Shown piece by piece: positions 44,775-55,592 of a DNA stretch of 64,000 nt. The stretch lies in NCBI RefSeq assembly GCF_003097235.1, contig NZ_QEQQ01000001.1, positions 310,001-374,000 on the forward strand, given 5' to 3'. Positions within the stretch are counted from its first letter, which is position 1; each line of letters opens with the position of its first letter. The stretch is from Pseudomonas sp. CC120222-01a (GTDB taxonomy: Bacteria; Pseudomonadota; Gammaproteobacteria; Pseudomonadales; Pseudomonadaceae). The notes beneath the pieces were generated by a model. The model was given only the letters and a program-made list of their open reading frames with translations. It did not search any database and was not told the origin of the DNA. A program made the translations under genes and the position numbers.

Positions 44775-45542
44775 CTAACGTCGCTTGAGCGCGGCCTGCA
44801 GCGCATCAAGGGTGACATCGGCGGTGCGCTCAGCCTCGTGCAGTTCCTGCTCCCAATCCAACTTGCAAGGCGCCAGGTCCGGGTGATCCTTGGCCTGCAG
44901 CAACCACTGCAGGCGATCGTGCCAGTCACCCAGATCGCCCTGAGCCCTCTTCAGCAGGCGCTGCAGTTTCTTGCCGGCATGATCGAGTTGCGGGTACGCC
45001 TCGTCGCCGTAGCGCACCCGTTTGATCAGCAGGCGCAGGCGATGGCGATCATGGGCCGGGTCTTGCAGGGCCTCACGCAATTTGTGCCACTGCTTGACCA
45101 GGCGCTTGTCGACACGCCTGTCCAGCAACTTGGCCAGCCCCTCGCGCTCTGCTGCCCGCAAGAACAGCGGGAACGCATCGACGATCGCCAGCACCCGGGT
45201 CAGCTGCGGGCTGGCGGCAACGCTGGCGAATGTCCTGTCGCGCCCCGCCAGGCGTCGCTGCCCGGCTTCGGCATGGCCGCGCCCGATGAGCTCGGCAGCC
45301 AGCACCTCACGATCACGCAGAGGCGTGGTCAATGTGCCCAACGAACTGGCCGCCTCCTCCAGTTGCTCCACACCCGGCAGCCCCTGCAACGGCCGCAACA
45401 GGCTACGCAGGCGCCGCAGGTTGGTACGCAGGTCGTGCAGGGCCTCGCTGTCGGTATCCGCAGCCAGGCGCTCACGACAGGCCAGCAGGCGTACCTGCAA
45501 GGTCAGCAACTGGGCAACGACATGATCGAGCATGGCGGACAT
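44775..45542 (-). CDS. CHAD domain protein
   Basis: 255 residues formed of one CHAD domain: regularly spaced His/Arg/Lys helices such as EALHDLRTNLRRLRSLLRPL, WHKLREALQDPAHDRHRLRLLIKRVRYG and LKRAQGDLGDWHDRLQWLL. CHAD domains bind inorganic polyphosphate and in other bacteria sit on polyphosphate granules. No CYTH domain accompanies it. It precedes the small lipoprotein gene on the same strand by 14 bases in reverse order of transcription, so they may be one transcript. Confidence 0.85.
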   Translation of the reverse strand: MSAMLDHVVAQLLTLQVRLLACRERLAADTDSEALHDLRTNLRRLRSLLRPLQGLPGVEQLEEAASSLGTLTTPLRDREVLAAELIGRGHAEAGQRRLAGRDRTFASVAASPQLTRVLAIVDAFPLFLRAAEREGLAKLLDRRVDKRLVKQWHKLREALQDPAHDRHRLRLLIKRVRYGDEAYPQLDHAGKKLQRLLKRAQGDLGDWHDRLQWLLQAKDHPDLAPCKLDWEQELHEAERTADVTLDALQAALKRR

Positions 45543-45556
45543 GTGTCGCTCCTTGG

Positions 45557-45835
45557 TCAGCGCCCGGCGCGCGACTCACGAATGTAGAAGCGGGCCTTTT
45601 CGGCTTTGTGGGTGCACCCTTCGTAGCCTTCGAACTGCTGCTGCGTCTTGGCGCCGGTCAGCAACGACAGGGCCTTGGAATAGCTGACGGTGCCAGCGAA
45701 CCCTTCGGCCTTGGCCAGGTCCAGCTCCTTCCAGGCGCCATCGAGCTGAGTCGCGCAGCTTTCGCGGTAGGCCGTCTTGCCCGCGCAGCCTGCAAGGGCC
45801 AGGGCAATCAATGGAAGGCAGATCCAGGCTTTCAT
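45557..45835 (-). CDS. Small lipoprotein
   Basis: 92 residues. Signal peptide with lipobox LALAGC (lipidated Cys at about residue 17, MKAWICLPLIALALAGC), then a short, mostly helical domain WKELDLAKAEGFAGTVSYSKALSLLTGAKTQQQFEGYEGC. Two later cysteines could form a disulfide. Function unknown. The ATG at 45835 is fixed by the signal sequence; the upstream frame extension is not coding-like. Located upstream of the CHAD gene and divergent from a patatin gene. Confidence 0.75.
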   Translation of the reverse strand: MKAWICLPLIALALAGCAGKTAYRESCATQLDGAWKELDLAKAEGFAGTVSYSKALSLLTGAKTQQQFEGYEGCTHKAEKARFYIRESRAGR

Positions 45836-46000
45836 CAGTAATACCTCAAAGGTCAAAAGAGTGGCTGTTCGACGCCCATACACCTGAAAAGTGCCAGGCT
45901 CGATATGCTTTGCTTAGAGTAGTTCAGCGCAGTCTGGATTGAAGCACAGGCAGCGATGAGTGCATTGTAGGACCATGGTTGTACCAGCCGGGGATCGCTC

Positions 46001-47041
46001 ATGAGCAAACGCGTGGCATTGGTGTTGGGATCGGGGGGCGCTCGTGGGTATGCCCATATCGGCGTGATCGAGGAAATCGAACGGCGCGGCTACGACATCG
46101 CCTGCATCGCCGGCTGCTCCATGGGCGCGGTAATTGGCGGTATCTACGCGGCAGGCAAACTGGAAGAATACCGCAACTGGATCGAAAGCCTGGACTACCT
46201 GGACGTGCTGCGCCTGGTCGACGTCAGCTTTCGCCTTGGTGCCATCCGCGGTGACAAGGTGTTCGGCCAGATTCGCAAGATTGTCGGCGACATGAACATC
46301 GAGCAGCTGCGCATCCCTTACACAGCAGTAGCGGCCGACCTTACCAACCAGCAGGAAATCTGGTTCCAGGAAGGCTGCCTGCATCAGGCCATGCGCGCCT
46401 CGGCGGCGATACCAAGCCTGTTCACACCCGTGATGCAGGGCAACCGCATGCTGGTCGACGGCGGCATTCTCAACCCGCTGCCGATCGTCCCGGTGGTGTC
46501 CAGCCATTGTGACCTGATCATCGCGGTCAATCTCAACGCCACCAACCAGAAGCAGTATCAACTGCCGGTGATCGAGCGGCCCGCCGCCTTCAAGATGCGT
46601 TTCGACGCCCTGCTCAGCTCACTGGGCTCGCGCCTGCCATTTCGGCGCAAGCCGGCCGAAGAGCTGATTCGCATCGAGCAGGAGATCGTCGCCGAAGGGC
46701 TGGCACCACCCAACCCCTGGCTGGCCGACACTGCCGACCCGGAGGCTCAGCAACCCGCCGCTGCGCCCGAACGTGAAGGCGCGCCGAAGTCGGCGACCGG
46801 CTCGTTCATCATCGACAACGTCGGGCCGGCCTCGCTGCTCGACCTGATCAACCAGAGCTTCGAGGTGATGCAGACGTCACTGGCACAGTACAAGATTGCC
46901 GGCTATCCGCCGGATGTGCTGATCAACGTGCCCAAGCGGGTGTGCCGGTTCTTCGAGTTCTACAAGGCGCCTGAACTGATTGCGCTGGGGCGAGAGATTG
47001 CGCGGGATACGCTGGATAATTACGAAGGCAGGAAACGCTAG
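46001..47041 (+). CDS. Patatin-like phospholipase (RssA-like)
   Basis: 346 residues. Oxyanion loop GSGGARGYAHIGV (residues 10-22), nucleophile elbow GCSMG around Ser43, and catalytic Asp in VDGGILNPLP near residue 155. No signal peptide, so it is a cytoplasmic or inner-membrane-bound patatin of the RssA type. A proline-rich, acidic linker about 245-265 separates a C-terminal helical part. The substrate is unknown. A long inverted-repeat terminator follows. Confidence 0.85.
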   Translation: MSKRVALVLGSGGARGYAHIGVIEEIERRGYDIACIAGCSMGAVIGGIYAAGKLEEYRNWIESLDYLDVLRLVDVSFRLGAIRGDKVFGQIRKIVGDMNIEQLRIPYTAVAADLTNQQEIWFQEGCLHQAMRASAAIPSLFTPVMQGNRMLVDGGILNPLPIVPVVSSHCDLIIAVNLNATNQKQYQLPVIERPAAFKMRFDALLSSLGSRLPFRRKPAEELIRIEQEIVAEGLAPPNPWLADTADPEAQQPAAAPEREGAPKSATGSFIIDNVGPASLLDLINQSFEVMQTSLAQYKIAGYPPDVLINVPKRVCRFFEFYKAPELIALGREIARDTLDNYEGRKR

Positions 47042-47060
47042 GCCGGTACGGGTGCTAGAA

Positions 47061-47093
47061 ATGAAACAGGCCGCATCGCGCGGCCTGTTTCAT
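47061..47093. terminator. Terminator between the patatin gene and ppiD
   Basis: ATGAAACAGGCCGC (47061-47074) and its complement (47080-47093) form a 14-bp stem with a five-base loop. It lies between converging genes and lacks a long U-tract but ends in TTTCAT. Confidence 0.8.
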
Positions 47094-47107
47094 CATGCAT
47101 CCATCAC

Positions 47108-48979
47108 TCAGTAACGGGTGATGTCGGCTGTGCCTTCCAGCTGCTTGCGGTAGGCCGCAAAGTCCTGCTGGCCAGCACGCGATGCGAGGTAGCGGCGGAT
47201 CTGCTGCTTCTCGTCGTCGCTGGCGGCGGCACCTTCGTTGACGCCCTTGAGCTGCAGCACGACCAGGCTGCCGTCGGCCAGGACCACGCTGCCGTAGACC
47301 GGCTTGTCCTTGGCTTGCGGCTTGGCAAGGCGGAACAGCGCTTGCAGCTCGGCCGGGTCGATACCGTCCTGACCACGGGTCACGGCTTCGTGGGTCTTCC
47401 ATTGCTGGCCGTCGTGAGCGCCAGCGGCAGCGATGGAGCCGTCACGCAGGCCGGCAATCAGCTTGTCCGCCTTGGTCTTGAGTTCGGCAGTCGCCTTCTC
47501 CTTGGCCAGGTGTTCGCTGATGTTCTTGGCCACGGCTTCCAGCGGCAGTTGCTCCGGCTTGCGGTGCTCCTTGACGCGCAGCACCACAGTGGTTTCCGGG
47601 TCCAGCTCGATGGCGGTGCTGTTGGCACCTTCATCCATCACTTCTTCCGAGAACGCAGCCTGGATCACGCCACGGTTGGCGGTAATGCCTTCGCCGCCTT
47701 CGCGGCCGAACGGCGCGGAAGTGTGCACCTTGAGATTCAGGTCCTGGGCCGGCTGGGCCAGGTCGGAAGCCTCGTAGGCAGCATCCTGCAGCTGCTTGCT
47801 GGCGTCGACGTAACGCTGCTCGACCAGCGGGGTCTTCAGGTCACGGGTCAGCTTGTCCTTCAGGCTGGCGAAGCTCGGAATTTCCGGCGCCTGCTTGCCC
47901 AGCAGCTTGATCAGGTGGTAGCCGAATTCGGTACGCACCGGGGCCGATACCTGGCCGTCGTTGAGCTTGTACAGGGCATCTTCGAAGGCCGGGTCATATA
48001 CGCCCGGGCCGGCGAAGCCGAGGTCACCGCCATTGCTGGCAGAACCTGGGTCCTGGGAGAACTCCTTGGCCAGCTTGGCGAAGTCTTCACCCTTGGCCAG
48101 GCGCTGCTCGACCTCTTCGGCCTTGGCCTTGGCCTGGGCGTCGGTGACCTTGTCGTTGACCTCGATGAGGATATGCGCGGCATGGCGCTGCTCGGCGAGG
48201 TTGGCGACTTCCTTCTCGTACTGGGCCTTGAGCTCTTCGTCGGTGACCTTGACCTGGTCGAAGAACGCCGACTTCTTCAGCTCGATGTAGTCGATGACCA
48301 CCTGGTCGGGAGTCATGAACTCCTTGGCGTGCTGGTCGTAATGCGCCTTGACCTCGTCATCGCTGACCTTGACCGCGGCCGGGTCGGCCTTGAAGGTCAG
48401 GGAAGCGAAATCGCGGGTCTGGTTTTCCAGGCGGGCAAAGGCGTCGACCTGCTGGTCGGTGACGAAGCTGCTGCCGGCGATGCCGGTACGCAGCTGGCCG
48501 ATCAGCATCTCTTCCCCGAGCATGTCGCGGAATTGCATGCGGCCATAGCCCATCTGGCGGATGACCTGGTCGAAACGATCAGCGCTGAACTTGCCATCGA
48601 CCTGGAATTCCGGTGTCTGCAGGATCACTTGATCCAGTGCGGCTTCGGAGAAGGCGAACTTGGCGTCTTCAGCACCCTGCAGCAGCAGTTTGCGATCGAT
48701 CAGCCCTTTGAGCGCAGACTCGCGCAGCAATTTGTCATCCAGCAGCGCTGGGTCGAAATCCTTGCCCAGCTGTTGCATCAGCTGACGGCGCTGCATGTCG
48801 GCGGCCTGGCTCAGCTCGTTCTGGCTGATGGTGTGGCCGTTTACCTTGGCCGCGTCCTGGCTGTGGGTGGCGGCCTTGAAAATGGCTTCGAAGCCGGTCA
48901 ACGCCATCAACACGACGATGAGGCCGATGATGGTCTTGGCAATCCAACCTTGTGAATTGTCCCTGATATTTTGCAGCAT
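47108..48979 (-). CDS. ppiD: Periplasmic folding chaperone PpiD
   Basis: 623 residues. One N-terminal inner-membrane helix (about 12-33, WIAKTIIGLIVVLMALTGFEAIF), a SurA-N-like region to about 170, a parvulin-type domain about 260-360 (AAHILIEVNDKVTDAQAKAKAEEVEQRL...GYHLIKLLG) and a C-terminal helical part. PpiD helps newly exported proteins fold at the Sec translocon. The ATG at 48979 has GGGGGAC just upstream and matches the family; 26 upstream residues do not. It follows hupB, separated by a terminator. Confidence 0.92.
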   Translation of the reverse strand: MLQNIRDNSQGWIAKTIIGLIVVLMALTGFEAIFKAATHSQDAAKVNGHTISQNELSQAADMQRRQLMQQLGKDFDPALLDDKLLRESALKGLIDRKLLLQGAEDAKFAFSEAALDQVILQTPEFQVDGKFSADRFDQVIRQMGYGRMQFRDMLGEEMLIGQLRTGIAGSSFVTDQQVDAFARLENQTRDFASLTFKADPAAVKVSDDEVKAHYDQHAKEFMTPDQVVIDYIELKKSAFFDQVKVTDEELKAQYEKEVANLAEQRHAAHILIEVNDKVTDAQAKAKAEEVEQRLAKGEDFAKLAKEFSQDPGSASNGGDLGFAGPGVYDPAFEDALYKLNDGQVSAPVRTEFGYHLIKLLGKQAPEIPSFASLKDKLTRDLKTPLVEQRYVDASKQLQDAAYEASDLAQPAQDLNLKVHTSAPFGREGGEGITANRGVIQAAFSEEVMDEGANSTAIELDPETTVVLRVKEHRKPEQLPLEAVAKNISEHLAKEKATAELKTKADKLIAGLRDGSIAAAGAHDGQQWKTHEAVTRGQDGIDPAELQALFRLAKPQAKDKPVYGSVVLADGSLVVLQLKGVNEGAAASDDEKQQIRRYLASRAGQQDFAAYRKQLEGTADITRY

Positions 48980-49040
48980 GCGTCCCCCAGAAACGGCTGT
49001 ACCACTGCGTCGACAACCGCGGAGCGTGGGTAGAATCCTG

Positions 49041-49075
49041 ATAAAAGAAAGGCGCATCCGAGGATGCGCCTTTTC
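49041..49075 (-). terminator. Terminator of hupB
   Basis: GGCGCATCC and GGATGCGCC pair and are followed on the minus strand by TTTCTTTTAT. It isolates hupB transcription from ppiD. Confidence 0.85.
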
Positions 49076-49162
49076 TTAGCAAACGTGTCAGGCGGGAACG
49101 TTTGCGGCCCGCCATCAGCGTGCTCGGACCTGGCCAGGCCGGGTCCGGCTGAAAGAGACGAC

Positions 49163-49435
49163 TTAGTTGACGGCGTCTTTCAGGCCTTTGCCAGCCTTGA
49201 AGCCTGGAACCTTGGCAGCAGCGATCTTGATCGCCTTGCCGGTTTGTGGGTTACGGCCGGTGCGCTCGGCGCGCTCTTTGACCGAGAAGGTACCGAAGCC
49301 AACCAGAACGACGTCGTCGCCTGCTTTCAGGGCGCCAGTCACGGAGTCGATCACAGCGTCCAGAGCTTTGCCGGCGGCAGCCTTGGAAATGTCAGCCGAT
49401 ACAGCGATAGCGTCAATCAGTTCCGACTTGTTCAC
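49163..49435 (-). CDS. hupB: DNA-binding protein HU-beta
   Basis: 90 residues, the standard HU length. [36 protein letters not shown] forms the dimerisation helices and [26 protein letters not shown] the DNA-bending arm. Nucleoid-associated protein; lies in the conserved lon-hupB-ppiD order. Terminator at 49041-49075. Confidence 0.95.
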   Translation of the reverse strand: MNKSELIDAIAVSADISKAAAGKALDAVIDSVTGALKAGDDVVLVGFGTFSVKERAERTGRNPQTGKAIKIAAAKVPGFKAGKGLKDAVN

Positions 49436-49587
49436 TCTAAGTCCCCTTATTTCTCTATTGAGTTTGTTTCTAAGTATGTAATGAAAAGCTTATGAAACGT
49501 GCGCTGGGTGGCCTGTTGACAATAGCGTGCCGCTTTATAGCAAGGCCCCGAAAAAACTGTCAAGGAAAGCCCCCCAGCCAAAAACTA

Positions 49588-51984
49588 CTAATGCGTGCTG
49601 ATTCTTTCCTTAGCATCGCCGTCGCGTTTGTCATCTTTCGCGACAATCTCCGGAGCCACATCTGGCAAGGGCTCCGGGGCGTATTGCAGCGCAATTTGCA
49701 GGACTTCGTCAATCCATTTGACCGGTTTGATCTGCAGATCCTGTTTGATATTTTCCGGAATTTCTTTCAGATCGCGAACATTCTCCTCGGGAATGATCAC
49801 CGTCTTGATCCCGCCGCGGTGTGCTGCCAGCAGTTTTTCCTTCAACCCGCCGATGGCCAATACCTGGCCACGCAGGGTGATTTCGCCGGTCATGGCCACA
49901 TCGGCGCGTACCGGAATCTGCGTCAGCGCGGACACCAGCGCGGTGCACATGCCGATACCCGCGCTCGGGCCGTCCTTCGGCGTGGCGCCTTCAGGCATGT
50001 GGATATGCACGTCGTGCTTCTCGTGGAAGTCGGCGGCAATCCCCAGGCTGCGGGCACGGCTGCGGACCACGGTCTGCGCGGCAGTGATCGATTCGACCAT
50101 GACATCACCCAGCGAGCCGGTCTTGATCAGCTGACCCTTGCCAGGGATGACCACCGACTCGATGGTCAGCAATTCGCCGCCCACCTGGGTCCAGGCAAGG
50201 CCGGTGACCTGGCCGATCTGGTCCTGCTGCTCGGCCAGGCCATAGCGGAACTTGCGCACGCCCAGCAGGTGCTCGAGCTGCTCGCTGGTGACCTTGACCT
50301 TGACCTGTTTCTGCCCGGTATGTTCCTTGACCACCTTGCGGCAAACCTTGGCGATCTGACGCTCCAGGCCACGCACACCGGCTTCGCGGGTGTAGTAACG
50401 AATGATGTCGCGAATCGCCGAGACGTCGATGTCCAGCTCTTCGTTCTTCAAGCCGTTGGCCTTGACCTGCTTGGGCGTCAGGTACTTGACCGCGATGTTG
50501 ATCTTCTCGTCCTCGGTGTAACCCGGCAGGCGGATGACTTCCATGCGGTCGAGCAACGCCGGCGGAATGTTCATCGAGTTCGAGGTGCACAGGAACATCA
50601 CGTCCGAGAGGTCGTAGTCGACTTCCAGGTAGTGGTCGTTGAAATTGTGGTTCTGCTCCGGGTCGAGCACTTCCAGCAGTGCCGAGGCCGGGTCGCCACG
50701 CATGTCGCTGCCCATCTTGTCGATCTCGTCGAGCAAGAACAACGGGTTGCGCACACCCACCTTGGTCATTTTCTGGATCAGGCGGCCAGGCATCGAACCG
50801 ATGTAGGTACGACGGTGACCACGAATCTCGGCCTCGTCACGCACACCGCCCAGGGCCATGCGCACGAACTTGCGATTGGTCGCGGCAGCGATCGACTCGG
50901 CCAGCGAGGTCTTGCCCACGCCAGGCGGCCCCACCAGGCACAGCACCGGGCCGCGGATCTTCTTCACCCGCTTCTGCACGGCGAGGTACTCGAGGATGCG
51001 CTCCTTGACCTCTTCCAGGCCATAGTGGTCGGCATCGAGGATCTCCTCGGCCTTGGCCAGGTCAAGGCGCACCTTGCTCTGGGCCTTCCACGGCACCTGC
51101 ACGAGCCAGTCGAGGTACGAACGCACCACGGTGGCCTCGGCAGACATCGGCGACATCTGCTTGAGCTTGTTCAGCTCGGCCTGGGCCTTGGCCATGGCGT
51201 CTTTCGGCAGGCCAGCGGCTTCGATGCGCTTTTTCAGCTCTTCGACTTCGTTGTGGCCTTCGTCACCATCGCCGAGTTCCTTCTGAATGGCCTTCATCTG
51301 CTCATTCAGGTAGTACTCGCGCTGGCTGCGCTCCATCTGCTTCTTGACCCGGCCACGGATACGTTTCTCAACCTGCAACAGGTCGATCTCGGCATCCAGC
51401 AGGGCCAGCACGTGCTCGACTCGGGTCGCCAGGTCGACGATTTCGAGGATTTCCTGCTTCTGCTCGATCTTCAGCGCCATGTGCGCGGCCATGGTATCAA
51501 CCAGGCGCCCAGGCTCTTCGATGCTGTTCAGTGACGACAGCACTTCGGCAGGGACTTTCTTGCCCAGCTGCACGTACTGCTCGAACTGCGACAGCAGCGT
51601 GCGCACGAAGACTTCCGACTCGCGCTCGGCGGCGTCGGTTTCGTCGATCAGGGAAACTTCGGCACGGATGTGCCCTTCTACTTCGGTGAAGCGCTCGACC
51701 GCACCGCGCTGTTCGCCCTCGACCAGCACCTTGACAGTGCCATCGGGCAGCTTCAGCAGTTGCAATACGGTAGCGACGGTACCGACCCGATACAGGGCGT
51801 CTTCGCCTGGATCGTCATCGGCGGGGTTCTTCTGGGCCAGCAGCAGGATCTGCTTTTCGCCCGTCATCGCGGCCTCAAGGGCTTCGATAGACTTCTCACG
51901 CCCCACGAACAGTGGGATGACCATGTGCGGATAGACGACGACATCGCGCAATGGCAAAAGAGGCAAGTCGAGGGTGGTCTTCAT
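49588..51984 (-). CDS. lon: ATP-dependent protease Lon
   Basis: 798 residues in the canonical order: LON N-domain about 8-200, AAA+ module (Walker A GPPGVGKT, Walker [10 protein letters not shown]), and a C-terminal protease domain with catalytic Ser674 in [11 protein letters not shown] and Lys in [10 protein letters not shown]. It degrades misfolded and regulatory proteins. A sigma-32-type promoter lies 58-88 bases upstream. It is separated from clpX by a hairpin and from hupB by about 150 bases. Confidence 0.96.
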   Translation of the reverse strand: MKTTLDLPLLPLRDVVVYPHMVIPLFVGREKSIEALEAAMTGEKQILLLAQKNPADDDPGEDALYRVGTVATVLQLLKLPDGTVKVLVEGEQRGAVERFTEVEGHIRAEVSLIDETDAAERESEVFVRTLLSQFEQYVQLGKKVPAEVLSSLNSIEEPGRLVDTMAAHMALKIEQKQEILEIVDLATRVEHVLALLDAEIDLLQVEKRIRGRVKKQMERSQREYYLNEQMKAIQKELGDGDEGHNEVEELKKRIEAAGLPKDAMAKAQAELNKLKQMSPMSAEATVVRSYLDWLVQVPWKAQSKVRLDLAKAEEILDADHYGLEEVKERILEYLAVQKRVKKIRGPVLCLVGPPGVGKTSLAESIAAATNRKFVRMALGGVRDEAEIRGHRRTYIGSMPGRLIQKMTKVGVRNPLFLLDEIDKMGSDMRGDPASALLEVLDPEQNHNFNDHYLEVDYDLSDVMFLCTSNSMNIPPALLDRMEVIRLPGYTEDEKINIAVKYLTPKQVKANGLKNEELDIDVSAIRDIIRYYTREAGVRGLERQIAKVCRKVVKEHTGQKQVKVKVTSEQLEHLLGVRKFRYGLAEQQDQIGQVTGLAWTQVGGELLTIESVVIPGKGQLIKTGSLGDVMVESITAAQTVVRSRARSLGIAADFHEKHDVHIHMPEGATPKDGPSAGIGMCTALVSALTQIPVRADVAMTGEITLRGQVLAIGGLKEKLLAAHRGGIKTVIIPEENVRDLKEIPENIKQDLQIKPVKWIDEVLQIALQYAPEPLPDVAPEIVAKDDKRDGDAKERISTH

Positions 51985-52041
51985 GATTTCGCCTCTACAG
52001 CGGCCTTATGGCCGGAAACCGGTGGAAATGATGCTTGGACC

Positions 52042-52072
52042 TAATGTGGGGGCACGCTTGGGAAATTACAAG
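52042..52072 (-). promoter_or_regulatory. Heat-shock (sigma-32-type) promoter of lon
   Basis: On the minus strand CTTGTAA, 14 bases, then CCCCACATTA. This is close to the heat-shock consensus CTTGAAA and CCCCATNT with a suitable spacer. It lies 58-88 bases upstream of the lon start. Confidence 0.6.
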
Positions 52073-52090
52073 CGCTTGCATAGGAAAAGC

Positions 52091-52116
52091 AGAAAGGGGC
52101 CCGTAGGCCCCTTTCT
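52091..52116 (-). terminator. Terminator of clpX
   Basis: An 11-bp stem (AGAAAGGGGCC with GGCCCCTTTCT, four-base loop) between clpX and lon, with CTGCTTTTCC following on the minus strand. Confidence 0.8.
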
Positions 52117-52153
52117 TTCTTGCTTGCTGCCATCACCCGGCATTTACCTGAAA

Positions 52154-53437
52154 TCAGGCGTCGGGCGCAGCCTTGGCTTGCGGCTCGCTGTTCTCGTAGA
52201 TCATCAGCGGCTGCGAAGTGCCTTCGATGACGCTCTCGTCGATCACCACCTTGCTGACATCCTTCTGCGAAGGAATTTCGTACATGGTGTCGAGCAGCAC
52301 GCCTTCGAGGATCGAACGCAAGCCACGGGCGCCAGTCTTGCGCTCCAGGGCCTTGCGTGCGACGGCCTTGAGGGCGTCGGTGCGGAACTCGAGGTCAACG
52401 CTTTCCATCTCGAACAGCCTGGCGTACTGCTTGGTCAGGGCGTTCTTCGGCTCGGTGAGAATCTGCATCAGCGCAGCCTCGTCCAGCTCGTCGAGGGTCG
52501 CCAGCACCGGCAGGCGGCCGACGAACTCAGGGATCAGGCCAAACTTGACCAGATCGTCCGGCTCGACTTCGCGCAGCGATTCACCGACCTTCTTGCCCTC
52601 TTCCTTGCTGCGTACTTCGGCGCCAAAACCGATGCCACCCTTGGTGGAGCGGTTCTGGATGACCTTTTCCAGGCCGGAGAAGGCGCCACCGCAGATGAAC
52701 AGGATGTTGCGGGTATCAACCTGCAGGAATTCCTGTTGCGGGTGCTTGCGGCCGCCCTGCGGCGGTACCGAAGCAACGGTGCCTTCAATCAGCTTCAGCA
52801 GCGCCTGCTGCACGCCTTCGCCCGAAACGTCGCGGGTGATGGACGGGTTGTCCGACTTACGCGAGATCTTGTCGATTTCGTCGATGTAGACAATGCCCAT
52901 CTGGGCCTTTTCCACATCGTAGTCGCACTTCTGCAGCAGTTTCTGAATGATGTTCTCGACGTCTTCACCCACATAACCGGCTTCGGTCAGGGTGGTGGCG
53001 TCAGCAATGGTGAACGGTACGTTCAGCAGCCGTGCAAGGGTTTCGGCGAGCAGGGTCTTGCCCGAGCCGGTAGGCCCGATGAGCAGGATGTTGCTCTTGC
53101 CGAGCTCGACTTCGTCGCCCTTCTTGTCACGCTGGTTCAGGCGCTTGTAGTGGTTGTACACCGCTACAGCCAGCACCTTCTTCGCGCGCTCCTGACCGAT
53201 GACGTACTGGTCCAGGATGCCGCTGATTTCTTTCGGCGAAGGCAATTTGTGCGCGCTGCTTTCGGCCTGGGCTTCCTGCACCTCCTCACGGATGATGTCG
53301 TTGCACAGGTCGACGCACTCGTCGCAGATAAATACCGAGGGCCCGGCAATCAGTTTGCGCACTTCGTGCTGGCTTTTGCCGCAGAAGGAGCAATAAAGCA
53401 ATTTGCCGCTGTCCTCGCCGTTACGGGTGTCAGTCAT
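52154..53437 (-). CDS. clpX: ATP-dependent Clp protease ATPase subunit ClpX
   Basis: 427 residues. N-terminal zinc-binding domain with Cys16, Cys19, Cys38 and Cys41 ([16 protein letters not shown]...[10 protein letters not shown]), AAA+ module with Walker A GPTGSGKT and Walker B VYIDEIDK, the pore loop GYVGED and the IGF-loop region for docking on ClpP. It unfolds substrates for ClpP. The ATG at 53437 is chosen because the family starts [12 protein letters not shown]. It follows clpP by 108 bases on the same strand. Confidence 0.95.
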   Translation of the reverse strand: MTDTRNGEDSGKLLYCSFCGKSQHEVRKLIAGPSVFICDECVDLCNDIIREEVQEAQAESSAHKLPSPKEISGILDQYVIGQERAKKVLAVAVYNHYKRLNQRDKKGDEVELGKSNILLIGPTGSGKTLLAETLARLLNVPFTIADATTLTEAGYVGEDVENIIQKLLQKCDYDVEKAQMGIVYIDEIDKISRKSDNPSITRDVSGEGVQQALLKLIEGTVASVPPQGGRKHPQQEFLQVDTRNILFICGGAFSGLEKVIQNRSTKGGIGFGAEVRSKEEGKKVGESLREVEPDDLVKFGLIPEFVGRLPVLATLDELDEAALMQILTEPKNALTKQYARLFEMESVDLEFRTDALKAVARKALERKTGARGLRSILEGVLLDTMYEIPSQKDVSKVVIDESVIEGTSQPLMIYENSEPQAKAAPDA

Positions 53438-53545
53438 TCGATCGATCCAATCCGGTAGGCTTGCAACACAAGATGAAGGCAATTGCGGGCTTTTTCAAGT
53501 CCGCAGGTAGGCGCTTTCCGCACCTACCTGCTCTGGCACCTGGGA

Positions 53546-54187
53546 TCAGGAGGCCAGTTGCCGCTTGTCGTACACCGAGTCGATCAGGCCGTACTCGGCC
53601 GCGCGCGAGGCGCTCATGAAATTGTCACGCTCGGTGTCACGCTTGATGGTCTCGAGATCCTGGCCGGTGTGGTAGGCCAGCAGCTCGTTCAGGCGCGCCT
53701 TGATATTGAGGATTTCCTGGGCGTGGATCTCGATATCGGTGGCCTGGCCCTGGAAACCGCCCAGTGGCTGGTGGATCATCACGCGCGAGTTCGGCAGGCA
53801 GTGGCGCTTGCCCTTGGCACCAGCGGCCAACAGGAACGCACCCATGCTGCAGGCCTGGCCGATGCAGATGGTCGAGACGTCCGGCTTGATGAACTGCATG
53901 GTGTCGTAGATCGACATGCCTGCAGTCACCGAGCCGCCCGGGGAGTTGATGTACAGATGGATATCCTTGTCCGGGTTTTCCGCTTCAAGGAACAGCAGCT
54001 GCGCCACTACCAGGTTGGCCATGTAATCCTCTACCGGGCCAACCAGGAAGATCACTCGCTCCTTCAACAGGCGCGAGTAGATGTCGTAGGCACGTTCGCC
54101 ACGGGCGGACTGCTCGATAACCATCGGGACCAGGCCGCCTGCGGCCTGGATGTCAGAGCTCTGCTGAATATAAGAATTGCGGGACAT
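53546..54187 (-). CDS. clpP: ATP-dependent Clp protease proteolytic subunit ClpP
   Basis: 213 residues. Catalytic triad Ser114 ([10 protein letters not shown]), His139 (VMIHQPLGG) and Asp188 (TERDNFMSA), the expected ClpP spacing. The first few residues may be a propeptide removed by self-processing, as in E. coli. It forms the tetradecameric barrel that works with ClpX, encoded next. Lies 91 bases after tig. Confidence 0.95.
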   Translation of the reverse strand: MSRNSYIQQSSDIQAAGGLVPMVIEQSARGERAYDIYSRLLKERVIFLVGPVEDYMANLVVAQLLFLEAENPDKDIHLYINSPGGSVTAGMSIYDTMQFIKPDVSTICIGQACSMGAFLLAAGAKGKRHCLPNSRVMIHQPLGGFQGQATDIEIHAQEILNIKARLNELLAYHTGQDLETIKRDTERDNFMSASRAAEYGLIDSVYDKRQLAS

Positions 54188-54225
54188 GTCCTGCGCTCAC
54201 TCCCAAATAGTCATGGCTTGATAAC

Positions 54226-54253
54226 GCACAAGCCAGCTCGAAGGCTGGCTTGT
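54226..54253 (-). terminator. Hairpin between tig and clpP
   Basis: CACAAGCCAGC pairs with GCTGGCTTGTG around TCGAAG. A weak T-run (GCGTTATC) follows on the minus strand; partial read-through from tig to clpP is plausible. Confidence 0.55.
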
Positions 54254-54278
54254 GGGGGTTTCCTACGAGAGAAGCCTG

Positions 54279-55592
54279 TTACTCAGCGGCGGCAGGAGCC
54301 TGTGCTGGCTTAACGGCGTCTTCGTACGAGACCGACTTGTCGGTCACAGTCGCTTTCTGCAGAACAGTATCTACAACTTGTTCTTCCAGCACAACCGAAC
54401 GGACTTCGTTCAGTTGCTGGTCGTTCTTGTAGTACCAGGAGATGACCTGCTCAGGCTCTTGGTAAGCCGAAGCCATTTCTTCGATCATTTCGCGAACCTT
54501 GCCTTCGTCTGGCTTCAGTTCGAACTGCTTGACCACTTCAGCGACGATCAGGCCCAGCACCACACGGCGCTTGGCTTGCTCTTCGAACAGCTCGGCCGGC
54601 AGTTGCTCAGGCTTGATGTTGCCACCGAACTGCTGAACAGCCTGGACGCGCAGACGGTTGACTTCGTTTTCCAGCAGTGCCTTTGGCACTTCGATCGGGT
54701 TGGCGGCCAACAGACCGTCCATGACCTGGTTCTTGACCTTGGTCTTGATCGCCTGACGCAGTTCACGCTCCATGTTCTTGCGAACTTCGGTGCGGAAGCC
54801 TTCCAGGGTCGACTCTTTGATGCCGAACTGGGCGAAGAACTCTTCGTTCAGCTCTGGCAGCACAGGGGCCGATACGCTGTTGACGGTGATGGTGAACTCG
54901 GCGGCTTTGCCAGCCAGGTCCAGGTTCTGATAGTCCTCTGGGAAGGTCACGTTGACAACGCGCTCTTCGCCAGCCTTGGCGCCAACCAGGCCATCTTCGA
55001 AGCCTGGGATCATGCGGCCGGAACCCAGTACCAGCTGAGTGCCCTTGGCGGAACCACCGGCGAACACTTCACCGTCGACCTTGCCGACGAAGTCGATGTT
55101 GACCTGGTCGTCGTTCTGCGCAGCGCGCTCGACGGCCTCGAAGCGGGTGTTCTGCTTGCGCAGGACTTCCAGCATGTTGTCCAGGTCGGCGTCAGCCACT
55201 TCGGCGCTCAGGCGCTCGACGTTGATCGAGTCGAAGCCGGCAACGGTGAACTCTGGGAACACTTCGAAGATGGCAACGAATTCCAGGTCCTTGCCCTTTT
55301 CGAAGGACTTAGGCTCAACGGCCGGAGCGCCAGCCGGGTTCAGCTTCTGCTCGACGATGGCTTCGTAGAAGGAAGCCTGAACCAGGTCACCGAAGGCCTC
55401 TTGACGGGCATCGGCTTCGAAACGCTGACGGATCACGCTCATCGGCACCTTGCCTGGGCGGAAGCCCGCGACCTTGGCGCGCTTGGCAGTCTGCTGCAGA
55501 CGCTTGTTGACTTCGTTCTCGACGCGCTCGGCCGGAACGGCGATGGTCATGCGGCGCTCGAGAGCGGAAGTGTTTTCAACAGAAACTTGCAT
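54279..55592 (-). CDS. tig: Trigger factor
   Basis: 437 residues in the trigger-factor order: ribosome-binding N-domain with the signature GFRPGKVP (residues about 44-51), FKBP-type PPIase domain about 150-245 ([15 protein letters not shown]...[16 protein letters not shown]), and a long helical C-domain. It is the ribosome-bound chaperone for nascent chains. The ATG at 55592 with GAGG upstream starts the conserved MQVSVENT. First gene of the tig-clpP-clpX-lon block, whose order matches other pseudomonads. Confidence 0.95.
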   Translation of the reverse strand: MQVSVENTSALERRMTIAVPAERVENEVNKRLQQTAKRAKVAGFRPGKVPMSVIRQRFEADARQEAFGDLVQASFYEAIVEQKLNPAGAPAVEPKSFEKGKDLEFVAIFEVFPEFTVAGFDSINVERLSAEVADADLDNMLEVLRKQNTRFEAVERAAQNDDQVNIDFVGKVDGEVFAGGSAKGTQLVLGSGRMIPGFEDGLVGAKAGEERVVNVTFPEDYQNLDLAGKAAEFTITVNSVSAPVLPELNEEFFAQFGIKESTLEGFRTEVRKNMERELRQAIKTKVKNQVMDGLLAANPIEVPKALLENEVNRLRVQAVQQFGGNIKPEQLPAELFEEQAKRRVVLGLIVAEVVKQFELKPDEGKVREMIEEMASAYQEPEQVISWYYKNDQQLNEVRSVVLEEQVVDTVLQKATVTDKSVSYEDAVKPAQAPAAAE

